The notes beneath the pieces are model-generated. The model worked only from the letters and a program-made list of their open reading frames with translations, was not told the origin of the DNA and did no database searches. The position numbers were made by a program, and so were the translations under genes. A DNA stretch of 64,000 nucleotides from Collinsella sp. GTDB lineage: Bacteria > Actinomycetota > Coriobacteriia > Coriobacteriales > Coriobacteriaceae. This document shows, piece after piece, positions 54,541 to 63,718 of this stretch (within the stretch, counting starts at the first letter, position 1; each line of letters begins with the position of its first letter). The stretch spans positions 62,001 through 126,000 of the forward strand of contig DXMY01000045.1 of NCBI GenBank assembly GCA_019413925.1. Direction: 5' to 3'.

Positions 54541-54756
54541 GGTCCAAGCGGGGATACGTTGGGACGGGGAGGGGTGCCCCCGTCTTTTTATGCATGTTGC
54601 AAGTAAAATTATGCAGGACATAGGACACCATGCGACGGATACCCAGATTGGGCGCGCCATGCGCCGACGTTCGTCGCGCCCCTTCCACGTCGTAAGCGAA
54701 TTAAAAGGTGAGGGCGGTTATGGGCGTGCTGGCGGCCCTGTGGCGGCGGGGTTGCA

Positions 54757-54888
54757 GCGGAGCTTGCGCTTGCCGTGGTCGACCGGGCGCCGTGGGCGCC
54801 GGCGCTCGACGGCCGTATGCTGTTGCTTGCCACGCACGATGTCGCCGATGCTCAGGCTCTCGATATCTCGGACATCATCACGCTCTAA
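54757..54888 (+). pseudogene. Possible remnant of an ABC transporter ATPase C-terminus
   Basis: One frame reads AELALAVV and ends DGRMLLLATHDVADAQAL..IITL before a TAA. The ATHD segment resembles the switch-His region of an ABC ATPase, but no Walker A, signature or Walker B lies upstream, and no start or ribosome site is seen. The surroundings (54541-55103) contain no intact gene. Chance similarity is possible. Confidence 0.3.
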
Positions 54889-54944
54889 ATACTGACTCAA
54901 CAACAATATATTCCATTTTTCTCCGTCCCCATGGGGCCTGGTGT

Positions 54945-54979
54945 GGTATTCTATCTGCGGGGTAATACTTAGGAATACC
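54945..54979. promoter_or_regulatory. Inverted repeat upstream of the antitoxin gene
   Basis: GGTATTC (54945-54951) and GAATACC (54973-54979), with GTAATAC repeats at 54962 and 54982. Candidate operator for a ribbon-helix-helix repressor; weak support. Confidence 0.35.
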
Positions 54980-55103
54980 AAGTAATACCAATGCCGCAGA
55001 AACAAACTCCGGATGCGGGCCAATCGGGTTGCCTTCACAGCCCGTCGCCCAGCCGCGTGGCCCGCATCTATCCGCACCACCGTCGTTTCAAAAAGGAAGC
55101 GCC

Positions 55104-55325
55104 ATGGCAGAACACATGACCCCCGTAGTCGCGAAGGTCTTGCCCGAGGAGAAGGCAGCCTTCGCGGCGGCAACCCAGCTCGTGGGCACCACGCCGTCCA
55201 ACGCCATCCGCATGTTTATCGCCGCGTTCAATCGCTGCGGCACCTTTCCGTTTGACATCTCGCCCAACGGGGCCTTTGGCAAAGAGTGCCCCCAACAGCT
55301 AGTCGTTGAAGAACGTCCCCAATGA
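55104..55325 (+). CDS. RelB/DinJ-type antitoxin without visible toxin
   Basis: A 73-residue ribbon-helix-helix protein: VVAKVLPEEKAAFAAATQLVGTTPSNAIRMFIAAFN is the DNA-binding dimerisation region, followed by the family-typical PFDI. RelB/DinJ antitoxins usually precede a RelE/YafQ toxin gene; here the next gene is a CPBP protease and no toxin frame is seen. The last 9 codons and the stop lie inside a TAGTC-family repeat (55299-55330), so the C-terminus, which normally binds the toxin, is supplied by the repeat. ATG follows AAAAAGGAAGCGCC. Possibly an orphan regulator or a remnant. Confidence 0.8.
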   Translation: MAEHMTPVVAKVLPEEKAAFAAATQLVGTTPSNAIRMFIAAFNRCGTFPFDISPNGAFGKECPQQLVVEERPQ

Positions 55326-55330
55326 CTAGT
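55299..55330. repeat. TAGTC-family element overlapping the antitoxin 3' end
   Basis: TAGTCGTT, loop (GAAGAACGTCCCC), AATGACTA. Matches 33337-33368 with three changes. Confidence 0.7.
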
Positions 55331-55348
55331 CGTCGGGAGGAGGTTGGC

Positions 55349-56263
55349 ATGCTCAATGCGATGATTTGGGCGCTTGCCTGTTTTGGCGTCGTCGCTGCCG
55401 ATATTGCCCTGAGCGTCGTTTTGTTCTCCGCCCTTGGCGTCGCATCGGTGTTCATGAGTTTTTCGATCGATGACCTCGACATTCAATTGCTTCAGGCCGT
55501 CGCGCAGACGGCATCGTTTTTGATGGCGCTGCTGTGGTGGCGTTATCTGTGGCCGCGTTCGTTTATGGCACGCCGGCAAAGCGCACATCCGCTCGGCGGG
55601 GGAGCGCGTGGGGCGTGGAAACGTATTGCCTGCGTTATCGTGATTGGCCTGGCCCTGCAGGTGGTCGTTGGCTACGTGACCGACGCCGTGCTGTCGCTGC
55701 TGCCCGATGCTGCGGCCGACTACAGCGAGCTTGTCGAGGAAACAGGCATGGGTGACACCAGCTATCTCGCCGTCCTGACTACGGTGCTCGGTGCCCCATT
55801 TTGTGAAGAGCTGCTGGTGCGCGGCATTATTTTTGAGTTTTCGCTCCGAGCGTTTAATCCACAGTGCCGCCCACTTTGGAAGCGCCGGCGTCGTGCGAGC
55901 GCGCAAGGCGGCGCCATGGTGCCCTGGGCGGCCCCAAGCACGTGGGGTATCGCCGCGGCGATTGTGCTGCAGGCGGCCATCTTTGGCTTTATGCATATGA
56001 ACTGGGTGCAGGGCTGCTACGCCGGCGCCGCCGGCCTCATCTTTGGTTGGGTGCTCGTGACGACCGGAAAGCTCCGCTACACGATCTTGCTGCACTTTGC
56101 CTTTAATGCCGGGTCGTATCTCATGACGTTGCTCTGGTTTGTGAACACGCCGTTCGACGTTGTGGTCACGGTTGGCATCGCCGGCTTTGTGCTGGTAGAG
56201 GCGATGCACTCGCTGCTTCGATTGTGCATTCCCGTGTCGCGCGAAGCTGATCGGTCTGAGTAA
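55349..56263 (+). CDS. CPBP family intramembrane metalloprotease
   Basis: A 304-residue membrane protein with about seven hydrophobic segments and the three Abi/CPBP motifs: EExxxR as CEELLVRG, a second FGFMHMN with the His, and HFAFN. These form the intramembrane active site. In bacteria the family includes bacteriocin self-immunity proteins. ATG at 55349 follows GGGAGGAGG, located just past a TAGTC-family repeat. No bacteriocin gene is evident next to it. Confidence 0.87.
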   Translation: MLNAMIWALACFGVVAADIALSVVLFSALGVASVFMSFSIDDLDIQLLQAVAQTASFLMALLWWRYLWPRSFMARRQSAHPLGGGARGAWKRIACVIVIGLALQVVVGYVTDAVLSLLPDAAADYSELVEETGMGDTSYLAVLTTVLGAPFCEELLVRGIIFEFSLRAFNPQCRPLWKRRRRASAQGGAMVPWAAPSTWGIAAAIVLQAAIFGFMHMNWVQGCYAGAAGLIFGWVLVTTGKLRYTILLHFAFNAGSYLMTLLWFVNTPFDVVVTVGIAGFVLVEAMHSLLRLCIPVSREADRSE

Positions 56264-56271
56264 TAACGCCT

Positions 56272-57264
56272 TTAATTAGACCGATGCGTCTTGAACGCAC
56301 CTGGCGTTTCGCCGAATGCTTCTTTGAATTTTGAGTAAAAGAATGACATGTTGGAGATGCCGACTTTTCGGGCTACATACTGCACGCTGCGCTCGGTGTT
56401 ATTGAGAAGATATGCCGCCTCTGTGAGCTGCTGGTTGAGCTTGATTTGCGAAAACGTTTTGCCGGTTTTTTGCTTGATCAAGCTGCTGAGATAGCTGGTG
56501 CTATAACCCGTATCGCTCGCAATGCTTTCGAGTGTGCAGTCGCCGTAGCTTCGCTCAATATGATTCAGAATCGACACGATGCGTTCGTCCGACATGATCG
56601 CCTGGTTATCAGTTGCGGAGCGTCGGTACAGTCCTCGAATGAGAACAAGGAATAGGCTGACGGCGAGGTGCCTCATGAGTTCATTGGAATAGGCATCTTT
56701 AAAGTGATATTCGATAAAGAGCATCTCGATGAGGCGTCGCGCATGTCGGGCGTATTCCTCTGGAAGAATGAGATATTTTCGGGCCTCGCGGTTTTTGGAC
56801 ACAAAATCAAATAGAAGATTCGTTAATGGTGACGCGCCGGGTAGCTGGCTCAGGAACAACGAATCGAACATTTCTTTTTTGAAGACGATCGAAATGACGA
56901 TATCATGCTCGCCCTTAACGTATGGAACGCTTCTGACTACGCCGGTGTTGCAAATGAGCACGTCGCCCTTTTTAAGGAGTAGTCGCCGTCCGTTGACGAT
57001 AAACGTGCAGACGCCGTCGTACACGTAGTTAAGCTCCATATCCCGATTGATATGAGGAGGAATATCGGTAAAGCGCGACTCCTTGATAAGACCCACGGGG
57101 TTTTCGTCGAGAGTTTCTTTCCAATCAAACAGATAGACCTCTTCGCCGTTAATGGTTGTGGTTTCCACCCTGTTATATCGCGGGCTGAGCTCTCCCGGAT
57201 GTGTGCGATGCCACTCTTCGGTCTCGGTATGCGTATAGAGCAGCTGTTTGAGATTCGAATCCAT
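56272..57264 (-). CDS. AraC family regulator of the beta-glucoside locus
   Basis: A 330-residue regulator. N-terminal cupin-like sensing region (about 55-150, RDMELNYVYDGVCTFIVNGRRLLLKKGDVLI) and two C-terminal AraC helix-turn-helix motifs (about 230-327, TLESIASDTGYSTSYLSSLIKQKTGKTFSQ and VQYVARKVGISNMSFFYSKFKEAFGETP). It is transcribed divergently from the GH1/PTS pair, 153 bp apart, and probably activates it in response to a beta-glucoside. Start ATG has GGAGCACCCC upstream. Confidence 0.9.
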   Translation of the reverse strand: MDSNLKQLLYTHTETEEWHRTHPGELSPRYNRVETTTINGEEVYLFDWKETLDENPVGLIKESRFTDIPPHINRDMELNYVYDGVCTFIVNGRRLLLKKGDVLICNTGVVRSVPYVKGEHDIVISIVFKKEMFDSLFLSQLPGASPLTNLLFDFVSKNREARKYLILPEEYARHARRLIEMLFIEYHFKDAYSNELMRHLAVSLFLVLIRGLYRRSATDNQAIMSDERIVSILNHIERSYGDCTLESIASDTGYSTSYLSSLIKQKTGKTFSQIKLNQQLTEAAYLLNNTERSVQYVARKVGISNMSFFYSKFKEAFGETPGAFKTHRSN

Positions 57265-57417
57265 GGGGTGCTCCAGGGGTGAACGGTAGAATCGATGCCT
57301 TAAACGGTATTATAGCTAAAAAAATGTTATAAACCCACGCTTTCTGTGCGATATCTTATGCATCTTGTTCTTCCTAGTATTGGGTTATCCGCTGGAGCAT
57401 CCGATCAAGGAGGGCAA

Positions 57418-58896
57418 ATGAGTAAGTTAAAACATGGGTTTGACTCCGACTTTTTATGGGGCGGAGCCATATCGTGCTCGCAGGCCGATGGTGCCTGGAA
57501 TGAGGGCGGAAAGGGAAAGTCGACGCAGGATTGTCGATGGCTGGATGGTACCTGGACTCATGACCAGATTGAGGACAAGCATCAAAACAACCCCTTCTGC
57601 CATGACGAACTAATGAACGCTCTCGCAGATGATGGTGTTGAGTTCTACCCGTTTAGGCGCGGTAACGACTTCTATCATCACTACCGTGAGGACATCGCGC
57701 TTTTTGCGGAGATGGGCCTCAAGCTGTTCCGCACCTCTATTTGCTGGAGCCGAATCTATCCTAACGGAGATGATCTTGAGCCTAACCGCGAAGGCATCGA
57801 GTGGTATCGAAGCATGCTGGGTGAGTGCAAAAAGCACGGCATTAAAACCTTCGTCACCATGCTCCACTATGACATCCCGGTAAATCTTGTCACCACATAT
57901 GGGGGATGGAAGAATCGCAAGACGATTGATTTCTTCGCCCGCTATGTCGAGACAATCGTTACGGAATTGGGCGATCTGGTCGATTTCTGGCTGCCTTTTA
58001 ACGAGTTCAATGCAGCGCGTTTTTCGCCTTGGGACGGGGTCTGTCTGGTCAAAGACGAAGAGGGGGAGAACTTCGATCGAGCCATCTTCCAGTGCCTGCA
58101 CCACGAGTTCGTTGCCAATGCGCGTGCCGTCGAGATTGTCCATCGTCTTTCGCCCGATACTCCCGTTGGCGGCATGATCGCTCGATTCTGTACGTATCCC
58201 GCCACCTGCCGTCCCGAAGATAACATGCAGGCTATTCACGACGACCAGTATTCCAACTGGTTCTATACGGACGTGATGGCTCGTGGAAAATACCCCGCTT
58301 ATATGAATCGCTATTTCGACGCGTGCGATATCGAGATTCAAATGGAGCCGGGCGATGAAGAGCTCATCGCCCGCAACACGGTCGACTTCCTGGCCTTCTC
58401 GTACTACTTTTCCCAGGTATCCACCTGCGATCAGGGATGGGAGAAGACTGCGGGAAATCTGGTCATGGCAAACAAGAACCCTTATCTTGAGACGAGTGAG
58501 TGGGGCTGGCAGCTCGATCCCATTGGCCTGAGGGTTACCCTTAACCAGATGTATGACCGCTATGGGCTGCCCCTGTATATCGCCGAGAACGGCCTCGGTA
58601 CATCTGATGTAGTCGAGGAGGATGGCAGCATCCACGACGAGTATCGAATCGATTATTTGCGCCAGCACATAAAGTGCCTTAAGGAAGCAGTGATCGATGG
58701 CGTTGACGTGCGCGGATACATGATCTGGGGATTCATTGACCTTGTTGCCTGCGGTCCTCTTACGATGGACAAGCGCTACGGGCTTATCTATGTCGATCTG
58801 GATAATTGCGGCAACGGCACTGCGGAGCGCTCGCGTAAAGACTCTTTCTATTGGTATCAGAAATGTATCGCCACTAATGGCGAGGATCTTGGGTAG
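57418..58896 (+). CDS. 6-phospho-beta-glucosidase, GH1
   Basis: Family 1 glycosidase of 492 residues with the catalytic pair: acid/base Glu in PFNEFNA and nucleophile Glu in YIAENGLG. The GHxxGxA-like start is FLWGGAISCSQADGAW. Substrate class (6-phospho sugar) is inferred from the PTS gene that follows after 11 bp. ATG follows AAGGAGGGCAA. A conserved Trp of GH1 proteins (WQLDP region) is present. Confidence 0.92.
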   Translation: MSKLKHGFDSDFLWGGAISCSQADGAWNEGGKGKSTQDCRWLDGTWTHDQIEDKHQNNPFCHDELMNALADDGVEFYPFRRGNDFYHHYREDIALFAEMGLKLFRTSICWSRIYPNGDDLEPNREGIEWYRSMLGECKKHGIKTFVTMLHYDIPVNLVTTYGGWKNRKTIDFFARYVETIVTELGDLVDFWLPFNEFNAARFSPWDGVCLVKDEEGENFDRAIFQCLHHEFVANARAVEIVHRLSPDTPVGGMIARFCTYPATCRPEDNMQAIHDDQYSNWFYTDVMARGKYPAYMNRYFDACDIEIQMEPGDEELIARNTVDFLAFSYYFSQVSTCDQGWEKTAGNLVMANKNPYLETSEWGWQLDPIGLRVTLNQMYDRYGLPLYIAENGLGTSDVVEEDGSIHDEYRIDYLRQHIKCLKEAVIDGVDVRGYMIWGFIDLVACGPLTMDKRYGLIYVDLDNCGNGTAERSRKDSFYWYQKCIATNGEDLG

Positions 58897-58907
58897 GAGT
58901 GATTGTC

Positions 58908-60278
58908 GTGGCAGACAAGAAGGAACTGGCCGCTCGTGTCCTCGAGCTCGTGGGCGGCGCCGATAACGTTGTTATGGCAACGCACTGCATTACAAGGCTC
59001 AGATTCAACCTGAAGGACGATAGCAAGGCAGATCTGGAGGCCCTTAAGACGCTTGACGGCGCCTTGGGCGCGCAGGTTAAAGACGGGCAGTGGCAGGTTA
59101 TCATCGGCGCCAGCGTGGGGTCGGTATATGACGAATTGGAGCCCATGCTAGGTGACAGGATGGGTGGCGAGGTCTCCGCCGACGCCGAGCAGCCTGAGCT
59201 CCAAAAAGGTTCGGCTCGCGTATTCGATATCATCACCGGCATCTTCTCCGCTATCATTCCCGCACTGGTGGCGGGAGGCATCGTAAAGGGCATCCTGGCT
59301 GCTATCGCGGCTTTTGGAATCGACACGGGTGCCGGCGACTTTGCGATATTCAATATGATTTCGGATATCCCGTTCTACTTCTTGCCGTTTTTGCTGGCAA
59401 TGTCTACAGCTGATAAGTTCCGGGTCAACCGTTCGCTTGCGCTTTGTGTTGCCGGATCGCTGATGTACCCGACCATTGTCAACGCTGTCGGTACGGGCGA
59501 GACGCCCCTTGCGCTGTTCGGTTTTGCGGTGCCGATTTTTAGCTACGCCGATTCCGTGTTCCCGGTTATCTTTGGCGTCATTGGCTTGTCTTTTGTATAT
59601 CGCGCAATCGACAAAGTCGTGCCGGATCTTTTTAAGCTCGTTGTCGTTCCGGCGCTCTCCCTTGCTATCGTGATTCCCGTCAACCTGTTTGTGCTCGCTC
59701 CGATTGGTGCCTGGTGCGGTCTTGGTCTTGCCAACGGTATCGTTTGGCTATTCTCGACGTTAGGCCCCGTTGCCGGTTTTCTGCTGGGCTTCTTTATGCC
59801 GCTTATCGTGCTCTTCGGCATGCACCAGTCAACGAGCCCCATCCAGATTTCCAATATCGCAACGCTTGGGTATGACTATCTGCTCCCGATCTCTTTCTGC
59901 CATAACCTCGCCGAAAGCGGTGCGTCTTTTGGTGCAGCCCTGCGCATGACCGACGAAAAGCTCAAGTCCGCTGCAATGACGTGCGCCTTCTCAGCATTTA
60001 TGGGAATTTCCGAGCCCGCCTTGTTTACCGTTCAGGTTCCTAACAGGACTCCGCTTATCGCTGCGATGATCGCGGATGGCATTGGCGGTGCGCTTACCGT
60101 TGTTCTCGGCGCAAAGTGCTTCGGCTTTGTTATGCCCGGCATTACCTCGTTGCCCGTTTATGCCGATCCAAGCGGCAATCCCATGAACCTGATCATGATT
60201 GTCGTCTGCATCGCTTTGACTTGGGTTATCTCTGCGGCGCTCTCGTTTGCGCTCTATGGTCGTTTCGACAAAAAGTAA
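58908..60278 (+). CDS. Beta-glucoside-type PTS transporter, EIIBC
   Basis: A 456-residue PTS permease: EIIB first (1-80, phosphorylation Cys27 in THCITRLRFN), then EIIC (about 105-450) with about ten helices, GMHQSTSPIQIS and SEPALFTVQV loops typical of beta-glucoside family IIC. The EIIA domain usually fused in BglF is absent. The start is GTG at 58908, 8 nt after AGGAG; an earlier GTG at 58899 overlaps that site. Coupled to the GH1 gene. Confidence 0.9.
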   Translation: MADKKELAARVLELVGGADNVVMATHCITRLRFNLKDDSKADLEALKTLDGALGAQVKDGQWQVIIGASVGSVYDELEPMLGDRMGGEVSADAEQPELQKGSARVFDIITGIFSAIIPALVAGGIVKGILAAIAAFGIDTGAGDFAIFNMISDIPFYFLPFLLAMSTADKFRVNRSLALCVAGSLMYPTIVNAVGTGETPLALFGFAVPIFSYADSVFPVIFGVIGLSFVYRAIDKVVPDLFKLVVVPALSLAIVIPVNLFVLAPIGAWCGLGLANGIVWLFSTLGPVAGFLLGFFMPLIVLFGMHQSTSPIQISNIATLGYDYLLPISFCHNLAESGASFGAALRMTDEKLKSAAMTCAFSAFMGISEPALFTVQVPNRTPLIAAMIADGIGGALTVVLGAKCFGFVMPGITSLPVYADPSGNPMNLIMIVVCIALTWVISAALSFALYGRFDKK

Positions 60279-60308
60279 CGACGTTTTGAGATAGACATTA
60301 TTAATCGG

Positions 60309-60355
60309 CCGCTCGCCGGGGAATCGTTCTGCGACGCCCCGGCGAGCGGCATTTT
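60309..60355 (+). terminator. Terminator of the beta-glucoside operon
   Basis: CCGCTCGCCGGGG, 15-nt loop, CCCCGGCGAGCGG, then CATTTT. Convergent with ygiQ and may also slow the opposite strand. Confidence 0.85.
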
Positions 60356-60404
60356 ATTGGTGGGGCGTGTCGTGTCGCCAGCGGCGGCATGCCGCCTCGC
60401 CGCG

Positions 60405-62540
60405 CTAGTTGCGTCTGCCGCCTCCGTTGGCGCCCTGACGCCCCTGTGCCGCGCGATTGCGACCGGCAGTGTTCTGCGCGCGGGACATACCGCCGTGACC
60501 CTTGCTGCCCTTGGGCCCCTTGCCGGCGGCGCCACCGTGGGCCTTGCCGCCCTTCTTGCCGGTGCCATGCCCACCGCCGGCAGACATCTCGCCCGGGCGC
60601 GGCGGCACGGGACGGATCAGGCAATGCTTGGTGTAGCCGATCAGGTCGCGACGGCCAGCCTTTTCCAGCGCCTCGCGTACCAGCTTGTAGTTCTCGGGCT
60701 TGCGATACTGGATGAGCGCGCGTTGCATGGCCTTCTCGTGCGGGTCGCGCGCCACATAGATCGGCTCCATGGTGCGCGGATCCACGCCGGTGTAGTACAT
60801 ACAGGTCGACATGGTGGACGGCGTGGGGTAGAAGTCCTGCACCTGCTCGGGCATGTAGCCCATGTCGCGCACGGCTTCGGCAAGGTCCACAGCTTCCTTC
60901 ATCGTCGAGCCGGGGTGGCTCGAGATCAGGTATGGCACCACGTACTGCTTGAGTCCGTATTCGCGGTTCAGACGTTCAAATTTACGGCAGAACGCGTCGT
61001 AGACGGCGCGGCTCGGCTTGCCCATCACGGACAACACCGCGTCGCTCACATGCTCGGGCGCCACGCGTAACTGGCCCGAGACATGGTGTTCTAGCAGCTC
61101 GCGCAAAAACTCGTCCGAGGCGTCGGCCATGGTGTAGTCAAAGCGGATGCCGCTGCGGACGAAGACCTTCTTGACGCCCGGCAGCTGGCGCAGGTCGCGC
61201 AGCAACTGCGTATAGCCGCTCTCGTCGACCACCATGTTCTTGCATACGCTCGGCCACAGGCAGCGCTTGTTCTTGCACACGCCATGCTTGAGCTGCTTGT
61301 CGCAGGCAGGGCGGCTAAAGTTTGCCGTCGGTCCGCCCACGTCGTTGATATAGCCCTTAAACTCAGGATCGCGCGTGAGCAGCTCGGCTTCGCGCATGAT
61401 CGAGTCGTGGCTGCGCATCTGCAGCACGCGACCCTGGTGGAAGGTGAGGGCGCAAAACGAGCACTCGCCAAAACAGCCGCGGTTGGAGCTAATGGAAAAC
61501 TTGATCTCGGCAAAGGCCGGCACGCCGCCTGCCGCGTCGTAGTCGGGATGCCAATCGCGTGCGTAGGGGAGTTCGGCCACCTCGTCCATCTCGTCGGTGG
61601 TGAGCGTGGCCGACGGTGGGTTCTGCACCACATAGACGCTGTTGGGGTAGGGCTCTACCAGACGATGCCCGGTGATGGGGTCCATATTTTGCTGCTGCAC
61701 GTTAAAGCTGCGGGCGTAGTTGAGCTTGTCAGCGGCAAGGTCGTCCCAGCTGGGCAGCAGGTCGTAGTCGTAGACCTCGTCGAGCGAACCCGTGCGGTAA
61801 ACGGTGCCGTTGATATAGGTGATCTGATCGACGGGCAGCCCCGCGTCGAGCGCGTCGGCGATCTCGACAATCGCGTGCTCGCCCATGCCGTAGATGAGGA
61901 TGTCGGCGCCCGAGTCGAGCAGCACCGAGCGCTTGAGCTTATCCTGCCAGTAGTCGTAGTGGGCCAGGCGGCGCAGGCTTGCCTCGATGCCACCGATAAT
62001 GATGGGGGCGTCCTTGAACGTCTGACGGATGAGATTGCCGTAGACCGTGACGGCACGGTTGGGGCGGTGACCTTCCTCGCCGCCGGGGGTATAGGCGTCG
62101 GTGTGGCGGCGGTGCTTGGTCACCGAATAGTGGTTGACCATGGAGTCCATGTTGCCGGCACTGACCAAAAAGCCCAGGCGCGGCTCACCGAGCACGCTGA
62201 TGCTGGCGGGATCGGTCCAGTCGGGTTGGCAGATGATGCCCACTTTGTAGCCGTGCGCGTCGAGTACGCGGCTGATGATGGCCATACCAAAGCTGGGGTG
62301 GTCCACGTAGGCGTCGCCGCAGATGTAGACGAAGTCACACTGGTCCCAACCGCGCGCGTCCATATCGGCGCGGCTGACGGGGAGGAACTTATCGCGGCCC
62401 GGGCGCCAGGGACGGGCGGGCGCTGCCGGGGTATGAGCGGCGTGGCCGCCCTGGGCCTTGCTGCCGCGCTTTTGCTGCTGGCCCTGTTTGCCCTGCTGAC
62501 TGCGCTGGTTATTCTGAGCGTGCTGAGGCTTTTTTGCCAC
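60405..62540 (-). CDS. YgiQ family radical SAM protein
   Basis: A 711-residue protein with an N-terminal cobalamin-binding-like domain (about 55-270, YICGDAYVDHPSFGMAII, IIIGGIEASLRRLAHYDYW), and a radical SAM domain with CFGECSFC (near residue 350). The C-terminus (about 640-711) is a Gly/Lys/His-rich low-complexity tail. Start is GTG at 62540 after GGGAGGGATC. Its reaction is not established in the family. Convergent with the beta-glucoside operon, divergent from the DUF1275 gene. Confidence 0.9.
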   Translation of the reverse strand: MAKKPQHAQNNQRSQQGKQGQQQKRGSKAQGGHAAHTPAAPARPWRPGRDKFLPVSRADMDARGWDQCDFVYICGDAYVDHPSFGMAIISRVLDAHGYKVGIICQPDWTDPASISVLGEPRLGFLVSAGNMDSMVNHYSVTKHRRHTDAYTPGGEEGHRPNRAVTVYGNLIRQTFKDAPIIIGGIEASLRRLAHYDYWQDKLKRSVLLDSGADILIYGMGEHAIVEIADALDAGLPVDQITYINGTVYRTGSLDEVYDYDLLPSWDDLAADKLNYARSFNVQQQNMDPITGHRLVEPYPNSVYVVQNPPSATLTTDEMDEVAELPYARDWHPDYDAAGGVPAFAEIKFSISSNRGCFGECSFCALTFHQGRVLQMRSHDSIMREAELLTRDPEFKGYINDVGGPTANFSRPACDKQLKHGVCKNKRCLWPSVCKNMVVDESGYTQLLRDLRQLPGVKKVFVRSGIRFDYTMADASDEFLRELLEHHVSGQLRVAPEHVSDAVLSVMGKPSRAVYDAFCRKFERLNREYGLKQYVVPYLISSHPGSTMKEAVDLAEAVRDMGYMPEQVQDFYPTPSTMSTCMYYTGVDPRTMEPIYVARDPHEKAMQRALIQYRKPENYKLVREALEKAGRRDLIGYTKHCLIRPVPPRPGEMSAGGGHGTGKKGGKAHGGAAGKGPKGSKGHGGMSRAQNTAGRNRAAQGRQGANGGGRRN

Positions 62541-62793
62541 GATCCCTCCCGGTGTTTGTATGCTGCACGTAATTGTAACCAGTCTTTTTGGGACGGGGCT
62601 AAAAAGACTGGTGGAGTACATGGGCTGGCGGATCGGCGTGTCGATGCGGGTGCCGTTTGTTTCCAGACTGTGTATCCCCGTGTCGAAGGAGCCGTCTCGC
62701 GCGCACGCCATGTTGTCAATGGGTTACAGTATGAACGGCGGTTATGTTTCCGCCAACGCACGAGAGGGTCGTCAACAAGGAGGATGCACGACG

Positions 62794-63510
62794 ATGCAGC
62801 GTGCCAAACAGATATCGGAGTCCATCGAACTGGGCATTATCCTGGCGCTCGCCGGCGGCTTTATGGATGTGTATTCGTACATTGGGCGCGACCATGTTTT
62901 CGCTAACGCGCAGACGGGTAACATCTTGCTGGTGGGCGTGAGCATCTCGGAGGGCAATTGGGCACTTGCGGGGCGCTACTTCTTCCCTGTGGTGTCGTTT
63001 GCCGTGGGCATTATGCTTGCCGACCTGGTACACGAACGGTTTGACAGCGTGATTCACTGGCGCCAGGTGACGGTGTTCTTTGAAGCCGTCATCTTGCTTG
63101 GCGTGAGCTTTATCCCCGGTGGCGGTTACAACCTGCTCGCCAACTGCCTCACTTCGTTTGCCTGCGGCATGCAGGTCGAGAGCTTCCGCAAGATCCACGG
63201 TCACGGCATCGCTACGACCATGTGCATCGGCAACTTGCGCAACGCGCTGCAAAACGTGGACGATTACATCATTACCCACAGGCGCGGCTTTTTGGAAAAC
63301 GGCCTGCTGTACTTTGGCGTGATCTTTACCTTTGTGTTTGGCGCCGTGTTGGGCAACTGGTGTATTGAGCGCATGGGCCTGCACGCCATCGTCGTGGCGA
63401 GCTTGCTGCTGTTTGTCGCGTTTGCCATCATGTTCATCGACCGCGAGCGCGACTTGCGCTTACGCTGGAAGGTTGCGGCCGAGGCTTGGAAAGAGGGCTG
63501 TCGAAAGTAA
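62794..63510 (+). CDS. DUF1275/YoaK family membrane protein
   Basis: A 238-residue membrane protein with the DUF1275 signatures: GGFMDVYSYIGRDHVFANAQTGNILLVG at the N-terminus and CGMQVESFRKIHGHGIATTMCIGNLRNAL in the middle, and about six helices. Function unknown; a permease role is suggested by topology. ATG at 62794 lies 9 nt after AAGGAGG. It shares a divergent intergenic region with ygiQ. A hairpin (63516) and terminator (63562) follow. Confidence 0.88.
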   Translation: MQRAKQISESIELGIILALAGGFMDVYSYIGRDHVFANAQTGNILLVGVSISEGNWALAGRYFFPVVSFAVGIMLADLVHERFDSVIHWRQVTVFFEAVILLGVSFIPGGGYNLLANCLTSFACGMQVESFRKIHGHGIATTMCIGNLRNALQNVDDYIITHRRGFLENGLLYFGVIFTFVFGAVLGNWCIERMGLHAIVVASLLLFVAFAIMFIDRERDLRLRWKVAAEAWKEGCRK

Positions 63511-63515
63511 CCGAA

Positions 63516-63544
63516 TGCGGCAAAGGGGCTGTCCCTTTGCCGCA
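63516..63544. repeat. Perfect 12-bp hairpin after the DUF1275 gene
   Basis: TGCGGCAAAGGG, loop GCTGT, CCCTTTGCCGCA. A related decayed form (CAAAGGGGCAGCTCCGTTGCCGC) lies at about 37691-37713. Confidence 0.65.
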
Positions 63545-63561
63545 CTGATCAATATTGGGGA

Positions 63562-63596
63562 GGGGACGGCCATCTCGGCCGCCCCTTTTTTGGAGT
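63562..63596 (+). terminator. Terminator after the DUF1275 gene
   Basis: GGGGACGGCC, short loop, GGCCGCCCC, then TTTTTT. Confidence 0.85.
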
Positions 63597-63718
63597 CTTA
63601 AGCGCTAAGGTGCATGTTTGTAATGACAAGATTTGACGTCAGCAAAGCGTGTTGCTTGAGGCTATAGAATAAAAATGTCATCTTTCCAGCTATGATTATT
63701 AGTTAAGGGGATGGACAT

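Noticed and set aside
54123..54688. Minus-strand open frames across element E2
   Set aside because: Same reasons as for E1; short shared peptides come from the repeat ends.
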